From: Blastococcus sp. Marseille-P5729
GTDB taxonomy: Bacteria > Actinomycetota > Actinomycetes > Mycobacteriales > Antricoccaceae
DNA: 64,000 nt
Direction: 5' to 3'
Assembly: GCF_900292035.1 (NCBI RefSeq)
Contig: NZ_OMPO01000001.1
Location: forward strand, 999,192 to 1,063,191
Positions 21,140 to 32,953 of this stretch are shown here, piece after piece. A model generated the notes under the pieces. The model had not been told where the DNA came from and did not search any database. It saw nothing but the letters and a program-made list of their open reading frames with translations. Within the stretch, counting starts at the first letter, position 1. The number at the start of each line of letters is the position of its first letter. Made by a program: the position numbers and the translations under genes.

Positions 21140-23082
21140 GAGTACCTCACCGCCAGCAGCGCGATGACCACCAGGATCACGCCCCCGAGCATGGACAGGG
21201 CATAACTACGTACGGCGCCGTTCTGGACGCGCCGGGCCCGTATCGAGCCGGCCATGATGCCGCCCGACAGGCCGTTCACCGCGCCGTCGACACCGCGCTC
21301 CTCGAGCCACAGCGATGCGCGGGTGAGCGCCAGGCCGGGCTTCTCGAAGACGGTCTCGTTGAACTTGTCGCCGTACAGGTTGGCGCGGGCGGCCGTGACG
21401 ATCGGGTTGACCGTGGCCGGGGCCTGACGCGGCACGTCGCGCCGGCCGACGAAGAACCAGGCAGCGGCGACGCCGAGCAGGATGACGACGATCGTCAGCA
21501 CCACCAGCACCGCGGCCGGGATAGGGCTGGCCTCCATCGCGTGATGCAGGTCAATCTCGGCGCCGAGCGAGGGCTCCAGCCACCCCGGGAGGTTGTTGGC
21601 CAGGAACCAGCCGCCGCCGATCGAGCCGATCGCCAGCAGGATCATCGGCACGGTCATCGACGCCGGGGACTCGTGCGGGTGCACGTCCTCGTCCCAGCGC
21701 GGCTTGCCGAAGAAGGTCATGAACACCAGGCGGCTCATGTAGAAGGCGGTGAGGCCCGCGGCCAGCAGCGCGGCGCCGCCGAGCAACCAGCCCTTCAGAC
21801 CACCCTCGGCGAACGCGGCCTCGATGATCGGGTCCTTGGAGAAGTAGCCGGACAGCGGCGGGATGCCGATCAGCGCCAGGTAGCCCAGCAGGAAGGTGAC
21901 GAAGGTGATCTTCATGTGCTTCCACAGACCACCGAACTTGCGCATGTCGACCTCGTCGTTCATGCCGTGCATGACCGATCCGGCGCCGAGGAACAGCCCG
22001 GCCTTGAAGAAGCCGTGCGCGACCAGGTGCACGATCGCCAGCGCGTACACGCCGGCGCCGAGCCCGGCGGCCAGGAACATGTAGCCGATCTGCGAGACGG
22101 TCGAGTAGGCCAGCACCTTCTTGATGTCGTCGTACGCGCAGCCGGCGATCGCGCCGTAGAGGATCGTCACGGCACCGACCACGACCACGACCAGCTGCGC
22201 GGTCTCGCTGGCGTCGAAGATCGGGTTGGCTCGGCAGATCAGGTAGACGCCCGCGGTGACCATGGTAGCGGCGTGGATCAGGGCGGAGACGGGGGTCGGG
22301 CCTTCCATCGCATCCGGGAGCCAGGCCTGCAGCGGCACCTGACCGGACTTGCCGCACGCACCGAGCAGCAGCAGCAGGCCGATGGCGGTGATCACTGCGC
22401 CACTGAGCGCACCGACGTTGGCGAAGACGTTCTCGTAGGAGGTCGAGCCGATCTTGGTGAACATCAGCAGGATCGCCAGCAGCAGGCCGACGTCGCCGAC
22501 GCGGTTCATGATGAAGGCCTTCTTCGCGGCGGTCGCGGCGGCCGGTCGGTAGTTCCAGAACGAGATCAGCAGGTAGGACGCGACGCCGACCCCCTCCCAG
22601 CCGAAGTACAGCGCCACGAACGAGTTGCCCAGGACCAGCAGCAGCATGGCCGCGACGAACAGGTTCAGGTAGGCGAAGAACTTACGGCGTTCGGGGTCGT
22701 GGCTCATGTAGCCGATCGAGTAGATGTGGATCAGCGATCCGACACCGGTGATCAGCAGCACGAACGTCATCGACAGCGGGTCGAGCAGCAGCCCGGCGTC
22801 GATCTGCAGGTCACCGGAAGCGCTCCAGGTGAACATGTGCAAGTTCTGCGCCTTGTCGGGGCTGCCCTTCAGCTCGAAGAAAAGGTACAGGCCAAGAGCG
22901 AAGGAGGCGATCACGGTCGCGCAGCCGAGCAGGTGGCCCCACGCGTTTGCGCGCCGGCCGGCCAGCAACAGTATCGCCGCACCCGCGGCGGGCAGGGCGA
23001 TCAGCAGCCACGTCAGGGTGAAGGGCGCGCCCGCGGTCACCGCTTCAACCTGCTCGGCGGCAAGTGTCATAGAGGTCGTCAC
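21136..23082 (-). CDS. nuoL: NADH-quinone oxidoreductase subunit L
   Basis: A 648-residue largest antiporter-like subunit, with about 16 helices and the long lateral helix near the C-terminus. Motifs: YFGWEGVGVASYLLI, QVPLQAWLPDAMEGPTPVSA, HAATMVTAGVYL and KKVLAYSTVSQIGYM. It lies 10 bases after nuoK. Confidence 0.96.
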   Translation of the reverse strand: MTTSMTLAAEQVEAVTAGAPFTLTWLLIALPAAGAAILLLAGRRANAWGHLLGCATVIASFALGLYLFFELKGSPDKAQNLHMFTWSASGDLQIDAGLLLDPLSMTFVLLITGVGSLIHIYSIGYMSHDPERRKFFAYLNLFVAAMLLLVLGNSFVALYFGWEGVGVASYLLISFWNYRPAAATAAKKAFIMNRVGDVGLLLAILLMFTKIGSTSYENVFANVGALSGAVITAIGLLLLLGACGKSGQVPLQAWLPDAMEGPTPVSALIHAATMVTAGVYLICRANPIFDASETAQLVVVVVGAVTILYGAIAGCAYDDIKKVLAYSTVSQIGYMFLAAGLGAGVYALAIVHLVAHGFFKAGLFLGAGSVMHGMNDEVDMRKFGGLWKHMKITFVTFLLGYLALIGIPPLSGYFSKDPIIEAAFAEGGLKGWLLGGAALLAAGLTAFYMSRLVFMTFFGKPRWDEDVHPHESPASMTVPMILLAIGSIGGGWFLANNLPGWLEPSLGAEIDLHHAMEASPIPAAVLVVLTIVVILLGVAAAWFFVGRRDVPRQAPATVNPIVTAARANLYGDKFNETVFEKPGLALTRASLWLEERGVDGAVNGLSGGIMAGSIRARRVQNGAVRSYALSMLGGVILVVIALLAVRYS

Positions 23083-23092
23083 TGTCTGTCCC

Positions 23093-23392
23093 TTAGTACT
23101 TCAGCAGGTTCGCATCGTCGACGGACGCCGAGCGACGACTCCGGAAGATGGCCATGATGATCGCCAGGCCGATCACGACCTCAGCCGCGGCGACCACGAG
23201 CACGATCAGCGCGATGAGCTGGCCGTCGAGCTCGCCGTGCATGCGCCCGAAGGTCGCGAAGGCGAGGTTGGCCGAGTTCAGCATCAGCTCGATCGACATG
23301 AACACGACGATGGCGTTGCGCCGCACGAGCACGCCGACGACGCCGATCGTGAACAGGATGGCCGCGAGGACCAGATACGCCGCGGGGCTCAT
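23093..23392 (-). CDS. nuoK: NADH-quinone oxidoreductase subunit K
   Basis: A 99-residue, three-helix subunit. The conserved membrane glutamates lie in [13 protein letters not shown] (helix 2) and [13 protein letters not shown] (helix 3) and are part of the proton path. The length equals that of the E. coli protein (100). The start overlaps the nuoJ stop by 4 bases. Confidence 0.96.
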   Translation of the reverse strand: MSPAAYLVLAAILFTIGVVGVLVRRNAIVVFMSIELMLNSANLAFATFGRMHGELDGQLIALIVLVVAAAEVVIGLAIIMAIFRSRRSASVDDANLLKY

Positions 23393-24210
23393 ACGTCCTC
23401 CCCTTCGGAGATGGTGCGGGTGCCGGCGGCGTCATGACGCGGCTGGGTGTCCCGGCCGATGAGGTGGCCCTTGGCCATCGGGAGCATCTCGACGCCGGTC
23501 GACTGGCTCTCCTCGGCGATGGAGCCGTCCGGCAGCAGCGCCGGGGTGGCCACGGAGTGCGAGGTCGCAAACACGCCGGGGCCAGGCAGCGGATGCGGCT
23601 GGTCGGAGGCGAAGCGCTCGAGCGCTCGCTCCTTCTGCGAGCGCGGCTTGCCGCGCTCGATGTGCGCCAGGACGACGGCGCCCAGGGTGGCGACGATCAA
23701 CAGTGCGGCCGACAACTGAACCGCTCCGACGTAGTCGGTGAAGATCAGGGCGGCCAGGCCACGGACGTTGGTGCCGTGCTCGGCGTTGGCGGCGTTCACG
23801 CCGAGCGAGTCCATATCGCTCATGTTGCTGTAGACGATCGCGCCGATGAGGGCGGCCAGGCCCACCCCGAACCAGGCAGCGTACGCGCGCTGCCCGCGCA
23901 GCGTCTCGACCATGGAGTCGTTGGAATCGCGGCCGACGAGCATCAGCACGAACACGAACAGGATCATGATCGCGCCGGTGTAGACGATGATCTGGATGAC
24001 GCCGAGGAAGGGACCGGCCTGCGCCATGTAGAACACGCCGAGGCTGAGCATGGTCGCCACCAGCCACAGTGCCGAGTGGACGGCGTTGCGCGAGAACAGC
24101 ATGCCCAGTGCGCCGAGTACCGCAAGCGGTGCCAGCACGACGAACGCGATCGTCTCACCGGAGGACATCGCACCCGGCGCCGAGGCCAGAACGGTGGCCA
24201 ATGAGCTCAT
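23389..24210 (-). CDS. nuoJ: NADH-quinone oxidoreductase subunit J
   Basis: A 273-residue subunit with five helices in the first 185 residues, including [20 protein letters not shown] with the pi-bulge helix typical of NuoJ. A polar C-terminal tail of about 85 residues (residues 190-273) is longer than in E. coli (184 residues in total) and is rich in Ser, Pro and charged residues. Overlaps nuoI and nuoK by 4 bases each. Confidence 0.94.
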   Translation of the reverse strand: MSSLATVLASAPGAMSSGETIAFVVLAPLAVLGALGMLFSRNAVHSALWLVATMLSLGVFYMAQAGPFLGVIQIIVYTGAIMILFVFVLMLVGRDSNDSMVETLRGQRAYAAWFGVGLAALIGAIVYSNMSDMDSLGVNAANAEHGTNVRGLAALIFTDYVGAVQLSAALLIVATLGAVVLAHIERGKPRSQKERALERFASDQPHPLPGPGVFATSHSVATPALLPDGSIAEESQSTGVEMLPMAKGHLIGRDTQPRHDAAGTRTISEGEDV

Positions 24211-24788
24211 GTCGCGGACTCCTCTTCCACGCGCTGGTCCTGCTGGCTAGCCAGCCGGCCGTCCTCGAAGTCGCGCAGCAGCTGCGGACCGTTGACGTAG
24301 TAGTCCTTCTCGTCCTCGCCCAGCCGCATCGGATGCGGGGGCTGCTCCATGCCCGGCAGCAGCGGCGCCAGCAGGTCCTCCTTGGTCCAGATGAGGTCCT
24401 GGCGGTTGTCATCGGCGATCTCGTAGTCGTTGCTCATCGTCAGCGACCGGGTCGGGCAGGCCTCGATGCACAGGCCGCAGCCGATGCAGCGCAGGTAGTT
24501 GATCTGGTAGATCTTGCCGTAGCGCTCACCGGGCGAGTACCGCTCCTCGGGCGTGTTGTCGCCACCCTCGACGTAGATCGCGTCGGCCGGGCAGGCCCAG
24601 GCGCACAGCTCGCAGCCCACGCACTTCTCCAGGCCGTCCGGGTGCCGGTTGAGCACGTGCCGGCCGTGATAGCGCGGCTGGACGTCGACCTTGACCTCGG
24701 GATACTTCAGGTTCGCGCGCTTGCGGAACATCGTGGTCAGGGTCAGCCCGAAGCCCTGCAGCGGGCCGGGCAGGAAGCTCTTAGCCAT
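24207..24788 (-). CDS. nuoI: NADH-quinone oxidoreductase subunit I
   Basis: A 193-residue ferredoxin-like subunit carrying clusters N6a and N6b. The two motifs are [16 protein letters not shown] and [17 protein letters not shown] chose the ATG at 24788, which overlaps the nuoH stop by 8 bases and is preceded by GGAGA; the frame is open further upstream, inside nuoH, but yields a Pro/Arg-rich stretch unlike the family. Confidence 0.95.
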   Translation of the reverse strand: MAKSFLPGPLQGFGLTLTTMFRKRANLKYPEVKVDVQPRYHGRHVLNRHPDGLEKCVGCELCAWACPADAIYVEGGDNTPEERYSPGERYGKIYQINYLRCIGCGLCIEACPTRSLTMSNDYEIADDNRQDLIWTKEDLLAPLLPGMEQPPHPMRLGEDEKDYYVNGPQLLRDFEDGRLASQQDQRVEEESAT

Positions 24789-26109
24789 CGTTGGTCTCCT
24801 TCGCTGCGATGGCCCCGGCGGTACGGCGGGCACCGACGCGGCCACGCTGAGGCGCGGCCGACCGGGTGCCACTGGGCACGGCGAGGTTCATCGGCGGGAT
24901 CGGGAACGGCGGGTTGGCGTTGATGTTCTCCTGCTCCGGCTCCGGACGCTTGACGTAGGCCAGGGCCGCGGCGAGCGTCAGCACGGCGAAGGTCGCGATC
25001 GCGATCCAGCCCCACAGCGGCATGTCGCCGCCGTTGCGCACCATCCCGGTGCGGATCACGGCCATGAACATCGTCCACGCCAGCACGACCGGGATCATGA
25101 ACTTCCAGCCGAAGACCATGAACTGGTCGTAGCGCATGCGCGGCAGCGCACCGCGCAGCCACACGAAGCAGGACAGGAAGAACCAGACCTTGCCGAACCA
25201 CCACAGCAGCGGCCACCAGCCTGAGTTGGCGCCCTCCCAGATGTGGTCGATCCAGAACGGGGCCTGCCATCCGCCGAAGAACATGGTGGTGGCCAGCGCG
25301 GAGACGGTCGCCATATTGACGTACTCGGCGAGGAAGAACATCGCGAACTTCATCGATGAGTACTCAGTGTGAAAGCCACCGACGAGCTCGGACTCGGCCT
25401 CGGCGAGGTCGAAGGGAGCGCGGTTGGTCTCACCGACCATCGCGATCAGGTAGATGATGCAGCTGATCGGGAGGATCCAGAAAAACCAGCTCTGCTCGGC
25501 CTGCGCGGCGACGATCTCGGAGGTCGACATGGTGCCGGCCCACATGAACACGCCCACGATCGACAGGCCCATCGCGATCTCGTACGAGACGATCTGCGCG
25601 GTCGAGCGCAGGCCACCGATGAGCGGGTATGCCGAGCCGGAGGACCAGCCCGCCAGCAGGACGCCGTACGCGCCGACCGATGCGCAGGCCAGGATCACCA
25701 GCACGCCGACGGAGGTATCGGTCAACTGCATCGGCGTCCAGTGGCCGAACATGCTGACCATCGGGCCGACCGGGATGACCGAGAACGCCATGAACGCCGG
25801 GAAGGCGATGATGACCGGCGCCAGCCAGTAGACCGGCTTGTCGGCCATCTTGGGGATGACCTCTTCCTTGAAGGCCAGCTTCACGCCGTCGAACAGCGAC
25901 TGCAGCAGCGCCCAGGGGCTATTGCGGTTCGGGCCGGTGCGGTTCTGCATGTACCCGATGAGCTTGCGCTCCCACACGATCACCAGGATCACCACGACCA
26001 CCAGCAGCGCGAACGCGCCGACGGTCTTGATCAGCGTGATCCACAGCGGATCCTTGCCGAAGTCCTCGAGGGTCGGCATGTTGGCCGGTATTGCTGCCAG
26101 CACGTTCAT
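24781..26109 (-). CDS. nuoH: NADH-quinone oxidoreductase subunit H
   Basis: A 442-residue subunit with eight helices that forms the quinone chamber with NuoB and NuoD. Motifs: [30 protein letters not shown]-like acidic loop ([12 protein letters not shown]), [30 protein letters not shown] and [14 protein letters not shown]-terminal extension of about 70 residues (Pro, Arg and Ala rich) is absent from E. coli NuoH but usual in actinobacteria. The start overlaps the nuoG stop by 4 bases. Confidence 0.95.
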   Translation of the reverse strand: MNVLAAIPANMPTLEDFGKDPLWITLIKTVGAFALLVVVVILVIVWERKLIGYMQNRTGPNRNSPWALLQSLFDGVKLAFKEEVIPKMADKPVYWLAPVIIAFPAFMAFSVIPVGPMVSMFGHWTPMQLTDTSVGVLVILACASVGAYGVLLAGWSSGSAYPLIGGLRSTAQIVSYEIAMGLSIVGVFMWAGTMSTSEIVAAQAEQSWFFWILPISCIIYLIAMVGETNRAPFDLAEAESELVGGFHTEYSSMKFAMFFLAEYVNMATVSALATTMFFGGWQAPFWIDHIWEGANSGWWPLLWWFGKVWFFLSCFVWLRGALPRMRYDQFMVFGWKFMIPVVLAWTMFMAVIRTGMVRNGGDMPLWGWIAIATFAVLTLAAALAYVKRPEPEQENINANPPFPIPPMNLAVPSGTRSAAPQRGRVGARRTAGAIAAKETNDG

Positions 26110-28547
26110 CGGGCGCCACCTCCGGCTGCGATGCGGACGACCTCGCCGACGGCGGCGCGCAGGTCGCGGCGCAGGCGGCTGTCAGGAGAGTTCATCGGGA
26201 TCCACACCACACGATCGGGCATGTCCGTGACGGCCAGCGGGAGGCTCACCGCTCCGCGGTCGGTGCTGACGGTCACGATCTCACCGTGGGCGGCACCGAT
26301 CTCGGCGGCGGTCGCCGGCGACAGCCGGGCGACCGACGGCCGGGCGGTGCCCTGCAAGTAGACCTCACCGGCCTGCAACGTGCCTAGGTCCACCAGCTGG
26401 CGCCACGAGGCGAGGATCGCGCTGCCCGCGGCGGGCTGCTGCGGCGGTACGGCGAACCCGGCGGTCGCAGGCGCCGGGCGCTGCGTGGTGCCACCGAGGC
26501 GGTCGATCTCGGCCATAGCCTGCTCGGGGGTGAGCAGGCCGAGGTCGGCGTCCATCTCGTCGGCGAGCTGGTGCAGCACGCGCGCGTCCGACAGCGCGCC
26601 GGTCGAGTGCATGGTCAGGTCGAAGTGGCGACGACGACCTTCCCAGTTGATGAACGTTCCGCTCTTCTCCACCACCGGAGCGACCGGCAGGATCACGTCG
26701 GCCCACTCGGTCGCAGCGGTCGGCAGCATCTCGAGGCTGACGACGAACTTCGATGCCTTCATCGCCTCGAACGCGAGCTCGGGGTCGGGCAGGTCGAAGG
26801 GGTCGACGCCGCCGATGAGCAGCCCGGCGATGTCGCCGGAGCGGGTCGCCTCCAGGATCCCGTTCAGATCCCGGCCGACTTCTCCGGGCAGCGAGGTGCC
26901 CCACACGGTCTCCAGCTCGGCGCGCGCGCCGATGTCGGCGACCAGCCGGCCGCCGGGCAGCATCGACGGCAGCGCGCCGGCGTCGATGGCGCCGCGCTCG
27001 CCGGCCCGGCGCGGGATCCACGCCAGCCGGGCGCCCGCGGCACCGAGTGTCGACACTGCCCGTAGCGCACCAGGGATCTCGGCGAGCCGCTCACCGGCAA
27101 GCACGATGGTTCCGCCCGCGCGAACCGCGTCGGCGGCGTCTGCGCCCGCTCCCCCGGCGGTGCCGTCGCCGATCGCCGCCAGCACGGAGGCCTCGGCGCC
27201 AGGGGTGGTTGAGATGACCGCCGCGCCGAGCTTCTCCAAGCCACGGGTGGTGTACGGGCTGAGCGCGAAGATCTTCAGGCCGCGCTTGCGCATCGCCTTG
27301 CGCAGTCGCAGGAAGACTGTCGGCGCCTCCTCCTCCGGCTCCAGGCCGACCAGGATCACTGCCGAGGCGGCGTCGAGGTCGGCGAAGGTGACCGCGCCGT
27401 CCTCGATCGAGACCCCGGCGACGTGGCTGGCCAGGAACTCCAACTCCTCGTCGCTGTGCGCGCGGGCCCGGGCGTCGATGTCATTCGTGCCGAGGACCGT
27501 CCGGGCGAACTTCGAGTACGCGTAGGCGTCCTCCGCGGTGAGCCGGCCTCCGGGCAGGACTCCGACGCCGCCCTGCTGCATGGCCGAGCGCAGACCGTTC
27601 GCGGCTAACTCCAGGGCCTCCGGCCAGGACGCCGCGACCAGCGCGCCGTTCTCGTCGCGGACCATCGGCGTCATGATCCGCTCGTTGCTCTGCGCATAGT
27701 TGAACGCGAAGCGGGTCCGGTCGCTAATCCACTCCTCGTTGACCTCGGGGTCGTTGCCGGCGAGGCGACGCATGACCCGACCGCGGCGCCAGTCCACGCG
27801 GATCGCCGCGCCGCTGGAGTCGTGCTCGTCGATGCCCGGCGAGGACTGCAGGTCGAACGGGCGGGCGCGGAAGCGATAATCGGCGCTGGTCAGCGCACCG
27901 ACGGGGCAGATCTGGATCGTGTTGCCCGAGAAGTACGACTGGAAGGGCTCGTCAGTGCTGGTGGAGACCTGCTCGTTCGCGCCGCGTTCGAACAGCTCGA
28001 TGAACGGGTCACCGGCGATCTGCTGCGAGAAGCGGGTACAGCGGGCGCACAGCACGCAGCGCTCGCGGTCGAGCAGGATCTCGGTCGAGATCGGCACCGG
28101 CTTGGGGTAGGTGCGCTTGCGGTCGATGAACCGCGAGTCCGCGCGGCCGGTCGACATCGCCTGGTTCTGCAGGGGGCACTCGCCGCCCTTGTCGCAGACC
28201 GGGCAGTCCAGCGGGTGGTTGATCAGCAGCAACTCCATCATGCCCCACTGGGCACGCTCGGCCACCTCGCTCGTGAGCTGGGTCTTGACGACCATGCCGT
28301 CGGAGACCTCCATGGTGCACGAGGCCTGCGGCTTGGGCATCGGACGCCCACCCATCTCCACCTCGACCATGCACTGCCGGCAGGCGCCGACCGGGTCCAG
28401 CAGCGGGTGGTCGCAGAACCGCGGGATGTTGATGCCCACGGTCTCCGCCGCACGAATGATCAACGTGCCCTTGGGCACGGTGACCTCGAGCCCGTCGATC
28501 GTCAACGTGACGGTCTCGACCTTCGCGGCATTCTCGATTGCGGTCAT
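26106..28547 (-). CDS. nuoG: NADH-quinone oxidoreductase subunit G
   Basis: An 813-residue, iron-sulfur-rich peripheral subunit. The N-terminal [2Fe-2S] domain has FCDHP, GACRQC and SC (residues 44-78). A His/Cys [4Fe-4S] site is HPLDCPVCDKGGECPLQ. A ferredoxin-like domain has CVLCARCTRFS and ICPVGALTS. From about residue 245 it carries a molybdopterin-oxidoreductase fold that has no molybdenum role in complex I. It lies 3 bases after nuoF. The C-terminal domain (from about 700) resembles the molydopterin dinucleotide-binding fold. Confidence 0.94.
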   Translation of the reverse strand: MTAIENAAKVETVTLTIDGLEVTVPKGTLIIRAAETVGINIPRFCDHPLLDPVGACRQCMVEVEMGGRPMPKPQASCTMEVSDGMVVKTQLTSEVAERAQWGMMELLLINHPLDCPVCDKGGECPLQNQAMSTGRADSRFIDRKRTYPKPVPISTEILLDRERCVLCARCTRFSQQIAGDPFIELFERGANEQVSTSTDEPFQSYFSGNTIQICPVGALTSADYRFRARPFDLQSSPGIDEHDSSGAAIRVDWRRGRVMRRLAGNDPEVNEEWISDRTRFAFNYAQSNERIMTPMVRDENGALVAASWPEALELAANGLRSAMQQGGVGVLPGGRLTAEDAYAYSKFARTVLGTNDIDARARAHSDEELEFLASHVAGVSIEDGAVTFADLDAASAVILVGLEPEEEAPTVFLRLRKAMRKRGLKIFALSPYTTRGLEKLGAAVISTTPGAEASVLAAIGDGTAGGAGADAADAVRAGGTIVLAGERLAEIPGALRAVSTLGAAGARLAWIPRRAGERGAIDAGALPSMLPGGRLVADIGARAELETVWGTSLPGEVGRDLNGILEATRSGDIAGLLIGGVDPFDLPDPELAFEAMKASKFVVSLEMLPTAATEWADVILPVAPVVEKSGTFINWEGRRRHFDLTMHSTGALSDARVLHQLADEMDADLGLLTPEQAMAEIDRLGGTTQRPAPATAGFAVPPQQPAAGSAILASWRQLVDLGTLQAGEVYLQGTARPSVARLSPATAAEIGAAHGEIVTVSTDRGAVSLPLAVTDMPDRVVWIPMNSPDSRLRRDLRAAVGEVVRIAAGGGAR

Positions 28548-28550
28548 GGC

Positions 28551-29876
28551 TTAGCGAACCCCCGGAGCGGACATCGCCTTCTCGGCGGTCTGCTCCCCTT
28601 CGTCGACCTCGTCCACGCCGCCGGAGCGGATGTGCTCGAGGTACTCGTCTCGGAAATGCTTGATCGATGCCTGCACGCAGCCGACCGATCCGTCGGCGAG
28701 CGCGCAGAAGGACCGGCCGCCGATGCTCTCGGTGATGTCCAGGATCTGGTCGATCTCGGCCTCGGTGGCCGCGCCCTTCTCGACCCGCTCGAGGATCTGC
28801 ACTAGCCAGTAGTTGCCCTCGCGGCAGGGCGTGCACTTGCCGCACGACTCGTGCGCGTAGAACTCGACCCACTTGCGGGTCGCGGTCACGTTGGAGTCGC
28901 TGTCGTCGAAGATCATCACCGCGCTGGTGCCGTTCATCGACCCGGCGGCGGCGACGCTGTCGAAGTCCAGCGGGACGTCAAGGTGCTCGTCGGTGAAGCA
29001 CGGGGTCGACGATCCGCCCGGGGTCCAGAACTTGAGGGTGTGGCCGTCGCGGATGCCGCCGGCCATCTCCAGCAGCTCGCGCAACGTGGTGCCCATCGGC
29101 GCCTCGTACTGCCCGGGGTTCTTGACCCGACCGGACAGCGAGTAGATGGAGGTGCCGGGGCACTTCTCCGGGCCCATCTTCTTGTACCAGTCCGCTCCCC
29201 CGAGGACGATGCCGGGCACCGACGCGATGGTGCCTACGTTGTTGACCACGGTCGGGGAGGCGTACAGGCCCGCGACGGCAGGGAACGGCGGCTTCAGGCG
29301 AGGCTGGCCGCGGCGTCCTTCGAGCGACTCCAGCAACGCGGTCTCCTCACCGCAGATGTAGGCGCCGCCACCGGCGTGCACGACGATGTCCAGGTCGAAG
29401 CCGGAGCCGAGGATGTCCTTGCCGAGGTAGCCCTTCGCGTAGGCCTCGCGGACCGCGTGCCGCACCCGGCGGATCGCGTGGATCGCCTCGCCGCGCACGT
29501 AGATCGCGCAAAAGTTGGCGCGGATCGCGTAGGACGAGATGATGCAGCCCTCGATCAGGGCGTGCGGGTCTCGCATCATCAGCGGCAGGTCGCGGCAGGT
29601 GCCCGGCTCGCCCTCGTCCGCGTTGACGACGAGGTACTTCGGCTTGGCGCCCGGGCCCTCGCTGCCCTGGGGCACGAACGACCACTTCAGTCCGGTCGGG
29701 AAGCCTGCGCCGCCACGGCCGCGCAGGTTCGATGCCTTGACCAGCTCGATCAGCTCATCGGGGGTGGACTTCAACGCCTTCGGGAGCGCCTGGTAGCCAT
29801 CGAGCGACTCGTAGGTCTCGATGGTCCACGGCTGGTCGGCATCCCAGCGGGCGGTCAGTACGGGAGTCAGCGGCAT
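28551..29876 (-). CDS. nuoF: NADH-quinone oxidoreductase subunit F
   Basis: A 441-residue NADH- and FMN-binding subunit. Motifs: GRGGAGFPTGLKWSFVP (NADH), CGEETALLESLEGRRGQPR (FMN) and ESCGKCTPCREGNYW for cluster N3. The ATG at 29876 overlaps the nuoE stop by one base (TAATG). The frame stays open through nuoE but the residues there are arginine-rich noise. Confidence 0.96.
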   Translation of the reverse strand: MPLTPVLTARWDADQPWTIETYESLDGYQALPKALKSTPDELIELVKASNLRGRGGAGFPTGLKWSFVPQGSEGPGAKPKYLVVNADEGEPGTCRDLPLMMRDPHALIEGCIISSYAIRANFCAIYVRGEAIHAIRRVRHAVREAYAKGYLGKDILGSGFDLDIVVHAGGGAYICGEETALLESLEGRRGQPRLKPPFPAVAGLYASPTVVNNVGTIASVPGIVLGGADWYKKMGPEKCPGTSIYSLSGRVKNPGQYEAPMGTTLRELLEMAGGIRDGHTLKFWTPGGSSTPCFTDEHLDVPLDFDSVAAAGSMNGTSAVMIFDDSDSNVTATRKWVEFYAHESCGKCTPCREGNYWLVQILERVEKGAATEAEIDQILDITESIGGRSFCALADGSVGCVQASIKHFRDEYLEHIRSGGVDEVDEGEQTAEKAMSAPGVR

Positions 29877-30577
29877 TACTTCTTCTCCTCCTTCGCCGGG
29901 ACCGGCGGTATGACGGAGTCGTAGTCGGCCTCGGGAGCGGCCTCCCCGCGATCGCGGGCCAGTTTCAGGCCCCGCAACGAGGGCTCGATCGAGTCGACGG
30001 CGGCGACCTTCTGTGCCTCCAGCTCGGGATCGAGAAGCCCGGCGAGCTCGAGCTCGGCATCGCGGAACGACGTGATCTTGCCGCCGCGGGTCGGCTGCGG
30101 CCGCTCCCCCTCCCGAAGCGCGGCGACCAGGCTCATCGCCGACTCGACGGTCTGGTTGTCGAAGAACTCGTAGTTGACGGTGACGACCGGCGCGTAGTCG
30201 CAGGCCGCCAGGCACTCGGCGTGCTCGAGGGTGAGCGTGCCGTCCGCGGTGGTCTCGTCGTGGCCGACGCCGAGCTCGTCCTTCAGCGCGGCGTAGATGG
30301 CATCACCGCCGAGCATGCCGCACAGCGTATTGGTGCAGACGCTCACCAGGTGCTCACCGGTCGGGTGCCGCTTGTACATGGTGTAGAAGGTCGCGACCGC
30401 GCCGACCTCGGCCTTGGTCAGGCCCAGGGCGTCCGCGCAGAACGCGATGCCGTCGGGACTCACATAGCCCTCCTCGGCCTGTACCAGGTGCAGCATCGGC
30501 AGCAGCGCCGAGCGGGACTGCGGGTACTGGTCGATGATCTGCTGCGCGAGCGCGCGGGTGTTCTCATCGAGAGGCAT
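29876..30577 (-). CDS. nuoE: NADH-quinone oxidoreductase subunit E
   Basis: A 233-residue thioredoxin-fold subunit with cluster N1a. The cysteines are in SVCTNTLCGMLGG and ECLAACDYAPVV. A C-terminal extension of about 65 residues (residues 170-233), charged and ending in EEKK, goes beyond the E. coli protein (166). One-base overlaps (TAATG) link it to nuoD and nuoF. Confidence 0.95.
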   Translation of the reverse strand: MPLDENTRALAQQIIDQYPQSRSALLPMLHLVQAEEGYVSPDGIAFCADALGLTKAEVGAVATFYTMYKRHPTGEHLVSVCTNTLCGMLGGDAIYAALKDELGVGHDETTADGTLTLEHAECLAACDYAPVVTVNYEFFDNQTVESAMSLVAALREGERPQPTRGGKITSFRDAELELAGLLDPELEAQKVAAVDSIEPSLRGLKLARDRGEAAPEADYDSVIPPVPAKEEKK

Positions 30578-31905
30578 TAGCGATCACATCCGCCCATCAC
30601 TGGGTCTAGAGAGGCGACGGAGGCGATGACGTCGGCCAGCAGGCCGCCCTCGGACAGCGCCGGCAGCGCCTGCAGATTGATGAAGCTGGGCTCGCGGAGG
30701 TGCACTCGCCACGGGCGGGTGCCACCGTCGGAGACCACGTGGACGCCGAACTCACCACGCGGCGCCTCGATGGTGACGTAAGACTGGCCTGCGGGCACGC
30801 GGAAGCCCTCGGTGACCAGCTTGAAGTGGTGGATCAGCGACTCCATGGACTGGCCCATGATGTGTCGGACGTGCTCGAGGGAGTTGCCCATGCCGTCGGC
30901 GCCGATGCTCAGCTGCGCGGGCCAGCCGATCTTCCGGTCCTCGACCATGACTGGTCCGGGACCTTCGTCCTTCAGCTGGTCGTAGGCCTGACGGCAGATC
31001 TTCAGCGCCTCGCGCATCTCGGCCACGCGGACCACGAACCGCGACCAGCTGTCGCCCGCATCGTGGGTCGGTACGTCGAAGTCGTACTCGTCGTAGGTCA
31101 GGTAGGGCTCGGTCTTGCGGCTGTCCCAGGGCAACCCCGCAGCGCGCAGCACCGGGCCGGTGACGCCGATCTGCAGGCAGCCGGCGACGTTGATGAAGCC
31201 CACGCCCTTCAGGCGGTTGATCCAGATCGGCTGGCCGCGCAGCAAGCGGTCGACGCCGTCGATCTCATCGATCATCTTCTCGTACCAGAACTCGAAGACC
31301 TCGTCGAAGCCCGCCGGAAGGTCCTGCGCGAGGCCGCCGGGACGGATGTATGCGTGGTTCATCCGGGTGCCGGTGATCGCCTCGAGGACGTCGAGGCAGT
31401 AGTTGCGGGCGCGGAAGCCGTTGGTGGCAGCAGTGGTGGAGCCGAGCTCCATGCCGCCGGTGGCCAGCCAGATCCAGTGCGACGAGATCCGGCAGATCTC
31501 CATCGTGAGCACGCGGATGATTTGGGCCCGCCGTGGCACCTCGACATTGAGCAGCTTCTCGACGGCCATGCAGTAGCCGGCCTCGTTGAAGATCGGCGAG
31601 AGGTAGTCGGCGCGCGTGAGGAAGGTCGTCGCCTGGGTGTACGTGCGGTACTCGACGTTCTTCTCGATTCCGGTGTGCAGGTAGCCGACGACGGCCCGGG
31701 CCTTCTGCACGGTCTCGCCGTCGAGGTCGCACACGATGCGCAGCACGCCGTGCGTGGAGGGGTGCTGCGGGCCGAGGTTGACGACGAGGTGCTGGTCCTC
31801 GACCGGGTCTCCCTCGGCGTCGAACAGGTCGCCCCAGTCGCCGCCGGTGACGGTGTAGACCTTGCCCTCGTCGGTCTGCCGGGAGCCGGCAGTGGGGGTG
31901 CTCAT
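30577..31905 (-). CDS. nuoD: NADH-quinone oxidoreductase subunit D
   Basis: A 442-residue, 49-kDa-type subunit lining the quinone pocket. Motifs: [23 protein letters not shown], the region around [14 protein letters not shown], and the C-terminal DPVMGGCDR with Asp. GGGAGGA precedes the ATG. It follows nuoC by 34 bases. Confidence 0.96.
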   Translation of the reverse strand: MSTPTAGSRQTDEGKVYTVTGGDWGDLFDAEGDPVEDQHLVVNLGPQHPSTHGVLRIVCDLDGETVQKARAVVGYLHTGIEKNVEYRTYTQATTFLTRADYLSPIFNEAGYCMAVEKLLNVEVPRRAQIIRVLTMEICRISSHWIWLATGGMELGSTTAATNGFRARNYCLDVLEAITGTRMNHAYIRPGGLAQDLPAGFDEVFEFWYEKMIDEIDGVDRLLRGQPIWINRLKGVGFINVAGCLQIGVTGPVLRAAGLPWDSRKTEPYLTYDEYDFDVPTHDAGDSWSRFVVRVAEMREALKICRQAYDQLKDEGPGPVMVEDRKIGWPAQLSIGADGMGNSLEHVRHIMGQSMESLIHHFKLVTEGFRVPAGQSYVTIEAPRGEFGVHVVSDGGTRPWRVHLREPSFINLQALPALSEGGLLADVIASVASLDPVMGGCDR

Positions 31906-31939
31906 ACGGCAGTCCTCCCGAAGATGTGGGTCGATGGCA

Positions 31940-32952
<1,013 letters not shown>

Positions 32953-32953
<1 letters not shown>

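Noticed and set aside
28551-30215. NuoF with a long N-terminal extension
   Set aside because: The extra residues are the out-of-frame reading of nuoE. The TAATG junction at 29876 gives the usual NuoF start.
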